A stretch of DNA of 64,000 bases from a virus. The notes under the pieces were generated by a model, which was given only the letters and a program-made list of their open reading frames with translations, was not told the DNA's origin and searched no databases. Below, in pieces: positions 25,305 through 33,614 of this stretch (position 1 is the first letter of the stretch; each line of letters starts with the position of its first letter). The position numbers and the translations under genes are program-made. The stretch covers positions 1-64,000 of IMG/VR virus record IMGVR_UViG_3300035703_000046; one strand, given 5' to 3'.

Positions 25305-26240
25305 TTATGCAGGGTACTGAGCAGCCCAATCGCCGTTTTCAGCACTAGTTAAATCAATTTCTTCACCAATCATCTTGGAGCGATCTCTCCAGACAGAAGC
25401 ATATCCCATGTCTTCAATCAAATGAACAACTTCAAGTTTTTGCTGTTTAGTTAGATCGTATTTCTTACAAAGATCCATAAAAACTTCTTCAATATCGTGA
25501 CCCGCAGAAACAGAAGAATTAATACAAATTCTAGCCAATAAGCTTATAAAATAAGGAACATTAACTTCAAAATGAATAGATTTAGCTTCTTTTACAAATC
25601 CAACTGAATCATCAGAGGCTTTTTTCTTTTTACGTTTCATTGGATTTTTAATAGATTCTAATTTTTCTAGGCGGTCAAATAATCTATCAAGACCATCATA
25701 AATTTCTTGACGAGCTTTTTCTAATAAAGAAGTATCAACGAGATCATGAATATCTGTGCGACTTGCTTTGGAGCATTCTCCTTCCAAATATTTTAAATAA
25801 GCAATTGCTTTTTCAATTCCAGAAATATCTTTACCATTATGACGAGGAACTGTTTTTAATTTATTTTCTAGCCAAGGTAAAAATTTATCATGTGTCCATT
25901 TCCATGGATCATCTGTTACTTGAACTTTATCGTCTTCTTCTGATACAGAGAGTTCGGAAGGTTCTTCAATTTCTTCTTCAGAGTCAGAACCTGGAAATTT
26001 ACCTAAAGTAAATGAAAATTCTTTTTTTGCATCAAATTTAAAATCTTCATCATCACTAGAAATATGAATATGACCTTCTATCTCAGGATGATGCTCTAAA
26101 AGCTCCTCTTCATGTTCATTTTCTGGATCAATTTCAATTTCTACATCAAGAAAATGAGTATCTGCTAACATCCCGTCAGCTTCTTCTCTAGAAACCAATT
26201 CACTTCCTGTAGGACTTATTTGAGCAATTTTAATAGTCAT
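25305..26240 (-). CDS. Protein of unknown function, acidic N-terminal half
   Basis: This 311-residue protein starts at ATG 26240. The first 110 residues are acidic with His (HEEELLEHHPEIEGHIHIS). The remainder is helical with conserved-looking aromatic positions (DPWKWTHDKFLPWLENKL) and a Lys-rich patch (MKRKKKKA, about residue 200). A 12-bp palindrome (26256-26267) lies in the short gap upstream. It probably shares a transcript with the next gene and terL. No family or enzyme motif was recognised. Confidence 0.68.
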   Translation of the reverse strand: MTIKIAQISPTGSELVSREEADGMLADTHFLDVEIEIDPENEHEEELLEHHPEIEGHIHISSDDEDFKFDAKKEFSFTLGKFPGSDSEEEIEEPSELSVSEEDDKVQVTDDPWKWTHDKFLPWLENKLKTVPRHNGKDISGIEKAIAYLKYLEGECSKASRTDIHDLVDTSLLEKARQEIYDGLDRLFDRLEKLESIKNPMKRKKKKASDDSVGFVKEAKSIHFEVNVPYFISLLARICINSSVSAGHDIEEVFMDLCKKYDLTKQQKLEVVHLIEDMGYASVWRDRSKMIGEEIDLTSAENGDWAAQYPA

Positions 26241-26304
26241 TTCATAAACCTTTTAAATACTAGTATTCTAAATTATCACGTATTATTAGCAGATTTTTAT
26301 AGTT

Positions 26305-26811
26305 TTAAAAATCATATTTTTTAACAGATGCAATTTTTTTCAAAACTTCATAATATTCTTTTTTCACAAACTCTATATCCTCTTTGGAGCTAAGACTCTC
26401 TATAGAATAATATCCATAATAGTGACTTCTATCTAAAGAATTATCATTGTAATATCCCAGAGGAAAAGTCATTAATCCGGTCATAAGAGTGCCGCTTAAT
26501 GGCTTATAATACAACGGAGAGCCCGTAGGCATCTCTATATCTTTTTGTTTTTCAGGATATTTGCAAACTGTTTTTTCTAATTTTTCAATAATTTTATCTG
26601 CATAAAAACATTTTTCTTCTGGATTTGATTGCATTAAAATATTATTATTACTTGTAGCTGCCTCTGGAGAAGATGCAATAGGAAGTTCTAAAACTAATTT
26701 ACCTGCACTCTTGCAGCCAAAAGGAATAGGAAATCCAAAAGGACAAATAGTTTCATCATTGTCTCTGATTATTTTTAAATGAAGATTTGTATCAGCTTTT
26801 TCTTTGGGCAT
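26305..26811 (-). CDS. Conserved-looking phage protein, Cys-Pro-Phe-Gly motif
   Basis: The 168-residue product begins about 20 residues in with CPFGFPIPFGCKSAG, a pattern I associate with uncharacterised phage proteins carrying two paired Cys. Two more Cys (near residues 77 and 92) could complete a metal or redox site. A Gly/Tyr-rich stretch follows (LMTGLMTFPLGYYNDN). The start ATG overlaps an AGGA site two bases from the upstream stop. Its role is unknown. Confidence 0.65.
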   Translation of the reverse strand: MPKEKADTNLHLKIIRDNDETICPFGFPIPFGCKSAGKLVLELPIASSPEAATSNNNILMQSNPEEKCFYADKIIEKLEKTVCKYPEKQKDIEMPTGSPLYYKPLSGTLMTGLMTFPLGYYNDNSLDRSHYYGYYSIESLSSKEDIEFVKKEYYEVLKKIASVKKYDF

Positions 26812-26812
26812 A

Positions 26813-27031
26813 TCATCCTAATTTTAAAACTTCATTTGCAAATTTTTCAATCTCTAAAACTATCTCTGCTATTGTTTTCTTTTTGGCACGCAATGACTTT
26901 CTTTTATTTAAAAAATCTCTAACACTTTTAAATCTATTCATGCTGCCATGGTAAAAGCCTTCTCCATAATCGTAATTTTTTCTTACAGGACTTGGATAAG
27001 GTCTAACATCTAGATCTACTCTCTTTTTCAT
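26813..27031 (-). CDS. Small basic protein of unknown function
   Basis: The 72-residue protein is strongly basic and polar (MKKRVDLDVRPYPSP, then NRFKSVRDFLNKRKSLRAKK) with a C-terminal helix. It overlaps the upstream gene by ATGA and is followed at once by the next. The charge suggests nucleic-acid or phosphate binding, but this is only composition. It travels with the CCA-adding-like enzyme gene. Confidence 0.6.
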   Translation of the reverse strand: MKKRVDLDVRPYPSPVRKNYDYGEGFYHGSMNRFKSVRDFLNKRKSLRAKKKTIAEIVLEIEKFANEVLKLG

Positions 27032-27753
27032 AATGAAGCCTTAAAGTCAATATAATTTAAAGGCAGAACGTTTTCAAGTTCTAATTTTTTAATTAATTTA
27101 ATAGTATTTTTATAATTAAATTGCAATGCTTTATTAAGCTTTTTGACCATATATTCTTGCGATACTAGATTTAAAATCTGCTTGTTTTTTATTATCCAAG
27201 ATTCAACTCTGGGAGATAAATCAAAGCCTAGTTTAGAAGAAAGATAAATCGCTCTAACAATTCTATTAGGATCTACATGCAAAGTAATATTAGGAGGAAG
27301 ACACGTATCTATTACTTGCTTTTCAATATCTTTCAGTCCTCTTTTTAAAGGGTCATAAATTGTAGTTAAATCCATTGACATTAATAATGAATTGCAGGTA
27401 AAATCTCTGCTTATCATTTCTTTATGTAGAGGAGATAAAGAAATTCCTACAATATTCTCTATGTTGGGAACTATAAAATTGCTACTAAAATCTAGTTTTA
27501 ATCCTGGAAGCATAATGGAAGAATGACCATCATCCATTACAATGTGCTTGGCTGGAATATTTTTTAATTTTTCATGTACTTTCTTTGACAATACATGAAC
27601 AGTTACATCTCCAGTTGTAATATCAACATCATTTAAATGAATATTTTTATTAATTGCCTTGTCTCTGGGCAAGCCTCCGCACAAGTACGGTTGGGATAAG
27701 CCGTTCTCTATAGCTGTCTCATTAATTATCTTTAAAAGATAAATTAGCTTCAT
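27028..27753 (-). CDS. CCA-adding/poly(A) polymerase-like nucleotidyltransferase
   Basis: This 241-residue protein has class II tRNA nucleotidyltransferase features: CGGLPRDKAINK and then NDVDITTGD (the catalytic Gly-Gly and Asp-x-Asp pair), RDFTCNSLLM, and DPNRIVRAIYLSSKLGF (head and neck domains). The length equals head plus neck and omits most of the tail domain of bacterial enzymes, so it could add CCA, add A-tails, or serve another transfer. No tRNA gene is visible in the window. It sits between unknown genes and begins four bases after the upstream stop, so it is co-translated. Confidence 0.85.
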   Translation of the reverse strand: MKLIYLLKIINETAIENGLSQPYLCGGLPRDKAINKNIHLNDVDITTGDVTVHVLSKKVHEKLKNIPAKHIVMDDGHSSIMLPGLKLDFSSNFIVPNIENIVGISLSPLHKEMISRDFTCNSLLMSMDLTTIYDPLKRGLKDIEKQVIDTCLPPNITLHVDPNRIVRAIYLSSKLGFDLSPRVESWIIKNKQILNLVSQEYMVKKLNKALQFNYKNTIKLIKKLELENVLPLNYIDFKASL

Positions 27754-27757
27754 TTAA

Positions 27758-29410
27758 TCATATTGCTGTTGTTGGTTTCGTTGAGACCGGAGCTGCTGGT
27801 GCGGCTGGAGAAGTTGGTAAATTAACTGGCTGAGCAAGATCTTCCTCTACTTCAATTACTGGTTTTTCTACCTTTGTTTGTTCATCTAATTTTCTTTGTT
27901 GTTTTCTTGCTTTTTCTTTATTTTCCTGATCTTCAAGAGAAGACCTTACGCCTTCTAAATCAACTGCAGAGGGGCTGGTTGAAGTTTCTTTCCCTAACAA
28001 ATCTAATTCTTGCTCTTTTGGATTTTTAATAGATCCCTTTAATTTGGAAAGAACTTCCTCAATACGTGTTAAGGCGTATTGATTGCTTTCTAAGCTTTTA
28101 GATGAGGCTTCTGCTAGACCTGGGAAGAAAGAACTTAGATTTAATTGATCCATCATAAGATCAATAATAGCCAATTGTCTTGGAATCTCTCTAGTTCTAA
28201 ATAAATTAACCAATGTATCCAGTCTTTCAATTACATCCGTAATTGTTATTCCGGATAATGCATTTTCTAATAAATCATCTGTTTTTTTATGAACTAAAGT
28301 ATCTGCACTTTCTTGAGGTTCATCAACAATTTCAATTTCAGCTTTTGGAACAGCTATAGGCTTTGCAGGCACTGTCCCTGCTGCTGGTACAGGGCTTAAT
28401 TCTGGAGAAGGAGCTAGTGCTGGCTCTGGCGCAGGAGCAGCCAAAGGGTCTAAGGCTTGAGCCATAACCACCATATTTTCAGAAATAGGATCGGTTCCTT
28501 CCAGCATGTCTACGATATCATTGAAGTCAGGATCGAATTCCTCAACTTGTATCGCAAAATTATCATCTGAATTTTCATCATCAATAGCGTTTTGATCACC
28601 AAAACCACTTCCAAGTAATGATTTTGAAACTTCTGCCAAAGGATCTTTTGCAGGTTCTGCGGGAGGACCACCAGGACCAGGGGGAAGGGGAGTAATCCCC
28701 GGTGGAGGAGGCACCGCATCCATTCCAGGTTCAAGCGGAGGAGGTGGAGGAACTGGATCTTGAGCAATTTTAATTAATTCTCTTGCTGTTTTAGGAAATC
28801 CTTTATGAGCTAATATATTAGCTTCTTTTATAATTAAGTCCTCTAAAATTGTTGAACTAGCATGTTTAATTGGAGCAACTTGAACTAATCGTTTTACTCT
28901 TTGCAATTCTTCTAGCCATTTATGAATTCCAACATCTAATCTTTTAGACAACTCTCTTTGGACATCTGGATCTGTTGCTAATTTTTCAGCAGACATTAAT
29001 CTGCTAATAATAGATTTAATTTTTTTATTAATTTTAAATTGAGGATCGTCTTCTTCTGGTAATTTAATATTGGGCTTTAATTCATTTAAAGCAGGTGGCT
29101 TGTTAGGTGCGATTACGCCAGGTGCAACTGCTAAATAATTTGAATCAACCATGCCAGGTAAAAACTGAGCTGTTTTATATGAATTTTGATTATTGCCTTG
29201 GTAATATTTTACCCAATGATTGAAATCATTCTTTTCCATGCTATCCCAATTTTGTGTTAATTGTTCGCGGGTTTTTGAAATATCATAGCCTTGATTTGCA
29301 TATAAATACATGGTTTCTAAAGTTTTAACCCATTTATTTATGTCATAAGACTCAATATAATCAACAGAGTAACCTTGAGGATATGCTGTTTTATTGATTT
29401 TATTACTCAT
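27758..29410 (-). CDS. Putative virion protein with Pro-rich linker and hairpin motif
   Basis: The 550-residue product has an N-terminal helical region with aromatic residues (WDSMEKNDFNHWVKYYQG, about 55-72), then the shared helical hairpin at 188-217 (LEDLIIKEANILAHKGFPKT). A long Pro/Ala/Glu-rich disordered part follows, and a helical segment near 370-450. No enzyme motif is present. The start ATG overlaps the upstream gene by eight bases. The hairpin links it to the proteins of the 5-20 kb cluster. It is probably a structural or assembly protein. Confidence 0.68.
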   Translation of the reverse strand: MSNKINKTAYPQGYSVDYIESYDINKWVKTLETMYLYANQGYDISKTREQLTQNWDSMEKNDFNHWVKYYQGNNQNSYKTAQFLPGMVDSNYLAVAPGVIAPNKPPALNELKPNIKLPEEDDPQFKINKKIKSIISRLMSAEKLATDPDVQRELSKRLDVGIHKWLEELQRVKRLVQVAPIKHASSTILEDLIIKEANILAHKGFPKTARELIKIAQDPVPPPPPLEPGMDAVPPPPGITPLPPGPGGPPAEPAKDPLAEVSKSLLGSGFGDQNAIDDENSDDNFAIQVEEFDPDFNDIVDMLEGTDPISENMVVMAQALDPLAAPAPEPALAPSPELSPVPAAGTVPAKPIAVPKAEIEIVDEPQESADTLVHKKTDDLLENALSGITITDVIERLDTLVNLFRTREIPRQLAIIDLMMDQLNLSSFFPGLAEASSKSLESNQYALTRIEEVLSKLKGSIKNPKEQELDLLGKETSTSPSAVDLEGVRSSLEDQENKEKARKQQRKLDEQTKVEKPVIEVEEDLAQPVNLPTSPAAPAAPVSTKPTTAI

Positions 29411-30116
29411 TAGATAATACCTGATATTCTAATTTTTGAATTTCTGCACCAGTAACTTGCTTTACGCCCTCTTCATTATATTGTAATGTTGCTAGTTTTT
29501 CATTTAATTTATCTAAAAAATTAGTTGCAAATGAAGGATCCATCTCTTCCAAGACTTCGTAAATTGCATCCTGTAAAAATGTAGTTCTTTTATCAATATA
29601 ATCTACAGTATGATTGTGTTGAATAATCATATCTGGAGCTAAATTAATTGTTTTATTATATGTTTCTAATAATTTTAGATAATGCTCAAAATATTTAATT
29701 AATACGTGATCTCCCCTAGTAGCATTGGGATTGTCTTGAATAGAATCAAATACTTGTTCCATTCTATCGCGAACAAGCAATTCCATTTTATTAAGTCTAT
29801 CTTTGATATCTACTTTTTCATCAAGTAAATTATCAACTCTTTGCTTCCAGGTTTTATTATTTTTTAGTGAGCTTAATGCTTTTTCATCTCCAGTTTGAGC
29901 TGCTTGCAATTCAGAATTTAAATGTTTTTCATAATTTACAAAATCGCTTTTTATAAATTGCTCAAGAATTTTTTGACTTAATCTTAAGTGATTTTCGTCT
30001 TTGTCATTAAACAATGTTTTAAGCCAAGCAGAAATTTCTTTTGCAGAAATACCACTTAAAATTTTAGAAACTATTTCATTTCTTTTAGGATGATTTAATA
30101 TTGGAGAAAAGTCCAT
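29403..30116 (-). CDS. Candidate terminase small subunit
   Basis: The 237-residue protein starts with a helix-turn-helix-like segment: NHPKRNEIVSKILSGISAKE then ISAWLKTLF, and LRLSQKILEQFIKSDF. This is a pattern I have seen in small terminases, where it binds the packaging site. Residues 60-170 are a long helical region suited to oligomer formation. The ATG at 30116 follows GAGG with a four-base spacer. It is five genes upstream of terL in transcription order, separated by an unknown protein and the nucleotidyltransferase, so the assignment rests on the HTH-like pattern and is not firm. Confidence 0.45.
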   Translation of the reverse strand: MDFSPILNHPKRNEIVSKILSGISAKEISAWLKTLFNDKDENHLRLSQKILEQFIKSDFVNYEKHLNSELQAAQTGDEKALSSLKNNKTWKQRVDNLLDEKVDIKDRLNKMELLVRDRMEQVFDSIQDNPNATRGDHVLIKYFEHYLKLLETYNKTINLAPDMIIQHNHTVDYIDKRTTFLQDAIYEVLEEMDPSFATNFLDKLNEKLATLQYNEEGVKQVTGAEIQKLEYQVLSNE

Positions 30117-30131
30117 GTAACCTCAAATTAA

Positions 30132-30160
30132 AAAGCGGGATTCAAAATTGATCCCGCTTT
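30132..30160 (-). terminator. Rho-independent terminator
   Basis: Ten-base arms (30132-30141 and 30151-30160, aaagcgggat and its complement) flank a nine-base loop. On the minus strand the stem is followed by TTTTTAATTTG. It lies 22 bases beyond the stop of the gene ending at 30182 and just ahead of the candidate small terminase gene, so it separates two transcription units. Confidence 0.88.
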
Positions 30161-30181
30161 ATAATATATCTATTCAAGTGA

Positions 30182-30952
30182 TTATTTTTTAGAATTAAAG
30201 CTCATTGGAACATTAACATAGGCATTATATGCTGTTTGAGATTGCAAAGAAATATCTCCACCAGGAACTTTATTTCCTTTTAAAGTAGTGAATCCATGTT
30301 TATAATCATAAGTTTTTTTATCTAAAGAGCATTGATAAACATCATCAGAAACTCTGATTAGTTGGTGCCCAGGATGATCAATGCAAGATCTTGTTTTTAA
30401 AGGAGCCTCTAAAGGCTTATATTCTTTTATATTTTTGTCTACTACTTTTGCAATTTCGTCAGCTTTAAAAGAAACTTTAACTTGCTCTGAATTTTCGGAT
30501 TTGTTATTTAAATTTTTTTTTATTTCAGAAATTTTTGCTTCGTAAGCTCTTTTTTCTTCTTCTCTTGCTTCTGGAACTGCGAAAGTTAAAAGAACTTGAT
30601 CAAGGACAGAAGCCTGTCTGCGAAGAAGGTTATCGCTTGATTTGGAAAACTCTTCTGCTAAAGCGGCAACGGCTTCCAAATCTTTAGGAGTAACTTCTTC
30701 TTTTTCTTCTACTTCGCCCAATTCTTCTTTTTTAGATTTGCAGAATTCTTCAAATTCTTTTCGCTCTTCTTCTCCGAGCTTGTATGAATTAGATTTGCAA
30801 ATATTATCAATAGCTGTTGCGCAACCAATAAAACACCCGGCTACAGTTTGTAGCATATCGGGACTTACTTGGTCTGCCAAATCGAGAACTTCATGATCTC
30901 GATTTAAAAACATGCAACGTAACTCTTCAAGTTTTTTTAATAGTTCTAACAT
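30182..30952 (-). CDS. Protein of unknown function with C-terminal Cys/His site
   Basis: The start is taken as ATG 30952, overlapping the upstream stop as TGATG; a TTG 12 bases further upstream is possible. The 256-residue product has a helical N-terminus with several Cys (MLELLKKLEELRCMFLNRD), a Glu/Lys-rich region, a weak helical hairpin near residues 90-125, and a C-terminal Cys/His-containing segment (CIDHPGHQLIRVSDDVYQCS) that resembles a zinc ribbon. The terminator at 30132-30160 follows it. Its role is unknown. Confidence 0.66.
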   Translation of the reverse strand: MLELLKKLEELRCMFLNRDHEVLDLADQVSPDMLQTVAGCFIGCATAIDNICKSNSYKLGEEERKEFEEFCKSKKEELGEVEEKEEVTPKDLEAVAALAEEFSKSSDNLLRRQASVLDQVLLTFAVPEAREEEKRAYEAKISEIKKNLNNKSENSEQVKVSFKADEIAKVVDKNIKEYKPLEAPLKTRSCIDHPGHQLIRVSDDVYQCSLDKKTYDYKHGFTTLKGNKVPGGDISLQSQTAYNAYVNVPMSFNSKK

Positions 30953-32571
30953 CAGCAGTTCCAATATACTTTTGAGGTTACAAAGTGAGCTGATTCTGTA
31001 CCGTCTTCCATTCCTTTACGGTGAAGCGGGCGGCACTGACCAAATTTATCTTGGTACACTTTGCCTACTGGAAGACCGGTATGGCTGCAAATTAAACTTG
31101 AACTATTTGCAGTCTTTATCGTATGTGAGCATCCAGAAGATGCCTGCTTATGAAGATTAAATTCACCTTTAAGGGCTTGTTTATAAATGGCAAATGCCAT
31201 GTTGTAGAAGTGAGCGTCTCCAGCTTCACGTAGAATATGAAGAGCATCTTCTGCTTTTTCAAAGTTCTCTTCTTGTAATGCTGAGGCAAGACTTAAAAAT
31301 AACTCTTGTGGTTTTAAATCATAAAGAGGAGAAGCCATTGCCATAGCGGAAAGATCATTTGTTTCATTGATAATTTCAGAAATTCCCTCTGATGAGAATT
31401 CTTTAATTGCATCTTCTGCTACAACAGTTCTTGGCAATAATACGTTTGTTTGAGAGATTTTAACGGGTACTTTAAATCCTCTGCGACCATCAATAGAGGC
31501 GGCATAAACGATTCCATCTTTGTCAGATGAAGCTACTCCTACCTGAGCCTTATATCCAAACGATGCTAGTTTTCTAACAATCATTTCTCTGCCAGTGGCT
31601 ACCACTTTTTTACCATGATATAATTCAGCTTCACCAGCCTTGGAAGATAATCTCTCTCCAAGAGATTTGTACTCTTCTGGGACCTCGAATTGAGGCATAG
31701 CAACATCGGAAACTTCATTTCCTACATTGGGATTGTACAAAAGAACCCCTGGGGCGTCTAAAGAAACGCTATCGCCAGAAGCCGTTTTCATTCTAAATAA
31801 AGCTAACTCTACTTCGGATAATGGCTCGGCGGTTTTAGAAACAAAATTTAATACTTGTTCCGCATTAACCTGCATTAATTTACCTGCGTTTTTAACAAGG
31901 TAATCATCTAATAGAGATGCCGTTAGTTCAACAATTCCTTCTGGAGTAACAAAGGAAGATGGAATTGCAGGCTCACTGTCTACAATCTCTACTGGTAATA
32001 GGACTGAAGTTTCGCCTCGTGGAGTTTCAAAAGAAGCTCTACAAACAAGCCAAGTATCGTTTCCAGCAACCACTTGTGCGAGCTTTGGATTTGCACCAAC
32101 AGAGCGTAAAGCGTATGCGGTATTTCTTTCGGCAGAACTTGCTGCTGTCTTAGAGTAAGTTTTAACTACAGCATTTTTGCCATCGTTGAATAATGAAGAT
32201 AATGTTTCAACTAAATTTGAATCTACATCTTTATGAGCAATAGATAATAAATCTTCACCTTCTCTGAAATCTTTTTTAATTTCTGGAGCTTTTTCCTGAG
32301 CGCCAAGCTCTTCTGCAAAGTAAGAAGCAAACTTGTTATTATTGCTATATAAAGTGTTGTATATTTTCTTTAATTCAAAACGAGAAATCATTGGTTGGGA
32401 GCTAGCTTTTTTATTTAAAAAGTTGCACATCCCAACGATTGTGGCGTCATATGGAAAAACCTCTGCAAGTTTTTCAGCTTTTTTAGCTAAAACACCAGTG
32501 AAGAAGCTTTCTTGTTCTTTGACTGCTTCTGCCGCTTTTAAAATAACGTTATTTAATTGATTAAAATCCAT
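30952..32571 (-). CDS. Putative virion protein, codon-rich and well expressed
   Basis: The 539-residue protein is rich in Ala, Lys, Glu and Ser, with several KxAS tetrapeptides. A helical repeat (residues about 430-470, LASALQEENFEKAEDALHIL) resembles the shared hairpin motif. The C-terminus holds a Cys/His cluster (CSHTIKTAN, ICSHTGLPVG, CRPLHRKGM) that may bind zinc. The DNA looks richer in G+C than neighbouring genes, a hint of strong expression. No enzyme family was recognised; a structural role is likely. Confidence 0.68.
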   Translation of the reverse strand: MDFNQLNNVILKAAEAVKEQESFFTGVLAKKAEKLAEVFPYDATIVGMCNFLNKKASSQPMISRFELKKIYNTLYSNNNKFASYFAEELGAQEKAPEIKKDFREGEDLLSIAHKDVDSNLVETLSSLFNDGKNAVVKTYSKTAASSAERNTAYALRSVGANPKLAQVVAGNDTWLVCRASFETPRGETSVLLPVEIVDSEPAIPSSFVTPEGIVELTASLLDDYLVKNAGKLMQVNAEQVLNFVSKTAEPLSEVELALFRMKTASGDSVSLDAPGVLLYNPNVGNEVSDVAMPQFEVPEEYKSLGERLSSKAGEAELYHGKKVVATGREMIVRKLASFGYKAQVGVASSDKDGIVYAASIDGRRGFKVPVKISQTNVLLPRTVVAEDAIKEFSSEGISEIINETNDLSAMAMASPLYDLKPQELFLSLASALQEENFEKAEDALHILREAGDAHFYNMAFAIYKQALKGEFNLHKQASSGCSHTIKTANSSSLICSHTGLPVGKVYQDKFGQCRPLHRKGMEDGTESAHFVTSKVYWNC

Positions 32572-32586
32572 TTATGTTCCTAAATT

Positions 32587-33060
32587 TCATGCAAGTTCAG
32601 GATACTTTTTGTATAATTCTTGACGTTCAGACTCAGATAATTGATTTAAAAGTCCTCTAACTAATCTCGAATTATTAGCTAGTTTATTTGGAAGATATGA
32701 AGGAACCAAATTTACTTCATCTTCAGGCACTCCTAAATCCTGAGCAGCAAGTCTAATTATAGGCTCATTTTTATAAAAAACATGCAAGTCATTTTGTTTA
32801 GAAAGTAAAACTTTCCAATTGCTTTTGGTAGAAGCAGTCTTTTCTAATTGCTCTTCATCATAAAGGGCAATTATGCATTCGCCTTCAGAGGTCTTATCTA
32901 CTCGCCACAAACCTTCAATATCTGAGCCGTCAATAAAGCGAACAATATCAAATGCTACTTTACGGATTTTGTGTTGCACATCGGCTAATTTATAAACTTT
33001 TTGCTCAGATTTATTAATACTTTTTTCTAAGCTTGAATAATCTATTGAAGATTTGGACAT
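32587..33060 (-). CDS. Protein of unknown function
   Basis: Two ATGs lie in tandem at 33063 and 33060. The AGGAG upstream is three bases from the first and six from the second, so the second is preferred, giving 157 residues. The product mixes helix and strand and has a KTAS tetrapeptide near the middle. It ends with a helical segment (RLVRGLLNQLSESERQELYK). It is downstream of a gap that holds no gene. No motif suggests a function. Confidence 0.66.
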   Translation of the reverse strand: MSKSSIDYSSLEKSINKSEQKVYKLADVQHKIRKVAFDIVRFIDGSDIEGLWRVDKTSEGECIIALYDEEQLEKTASTKSNWKVLLSKQNDLHVFYKNEPIIRLAAQDLGVPEDEVNLVPSYLPNKLANNSRLVRGLLNQLSESERQELYKKYPELA

Positions 33061-33133
33061 CATTCTCTCCTGATCATATAAAAAAATATAGCTATTATTA
33101 TGTTTAAGAATTAATAGATAATTATTATATATT

Positions 33134-33607
33134 TTAAAAACCCTCTAACTCTTCTTTTATTTCCGCTATTCTAGCTAGAATTTTCTGTATTTTAGGGTCT
33201 TTATCTACTAATTTTTTGATTCTTTTATTAGCTCCGCCATAAGATTTTTTATTTTTCTTTCCATCTTTTTTACCATAATCGGTATTTCCGTGAACGGACT
33301 TGGTAACAGAAGACTGGTTTACATTTAATATTTTAGCTACATCAATTTGAGTCATTCCTGTAGCCAATAATTTTAAAACTTGTTGCTGTCTTGGAGTTAA
33401 ATTAGTTTCTACAATTCTCCAATACTCTTCTCTTAATTGATCGTTTAATTCTTTTAGCTCTTCTTTATAAATTGCATCATTCATAACTCCCGCAAAGCCT
33501 TGAGAGTCTGAAAAATCAGATAAAGTATCAGAGTCAAATGGGGTTTCCATAATCACCCATTGATAACTATTGCTTCTATTTGTTGAAAAATCTCTTCGGC
33601 GGGACAT
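33134..33607 (-). CDS. Sigma-region-4-like HTH protein
   Basis: The 157-residue product contains a helix-turn-helix at residues 70-107 (LTPRQQQVLKLLATGMTQID then VAKILNVNQSSVTKSV), the pattern of sigma70 region 4 or LuxR-type DNA-binding domains. There is no visible region 2, so it is not a complete sigma factor. The rest is charged, with a basic Lys-rich loop (about 110-130) and a C-terminal helix. The start follows AAGG with a five-base spacer. It may act as a transcription regulator for a phage gene class, or as a terminase-type DNA-binding protein; the sequence does not decide. Confidence 0.7.
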   Translation of the reverse strand: MSRRRDFSTNRSNSYQWVIMETPFDSDTLSDFSDSQGFAGVMNDAIYKEELKELNDQLREEYWRIVETNLTPRQQQVLKLLATGMTQIDVAKILNVNQSSVTKSVHGNTDYGKKDGKKNKKSYGGANKRIKKLVDKDPKIQKILARIAEIKEELEGF

Positions 33608-33614
33608 ACTTACC

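Noticed and set aside
26256-26267. 12-bp palindrome aatactagtatt as an operator
   Set aside because: A single short AT-rich palindrome without a partner site or regulator gene beside it is not enough evidence.
30952-30964. TTG start at 30964 for the gene ending at 30182
   Set aside because: The ATG at 30952 overlaps the upstream stop as TGATG, the usual coupling in this genome, and needs no rare start codon.
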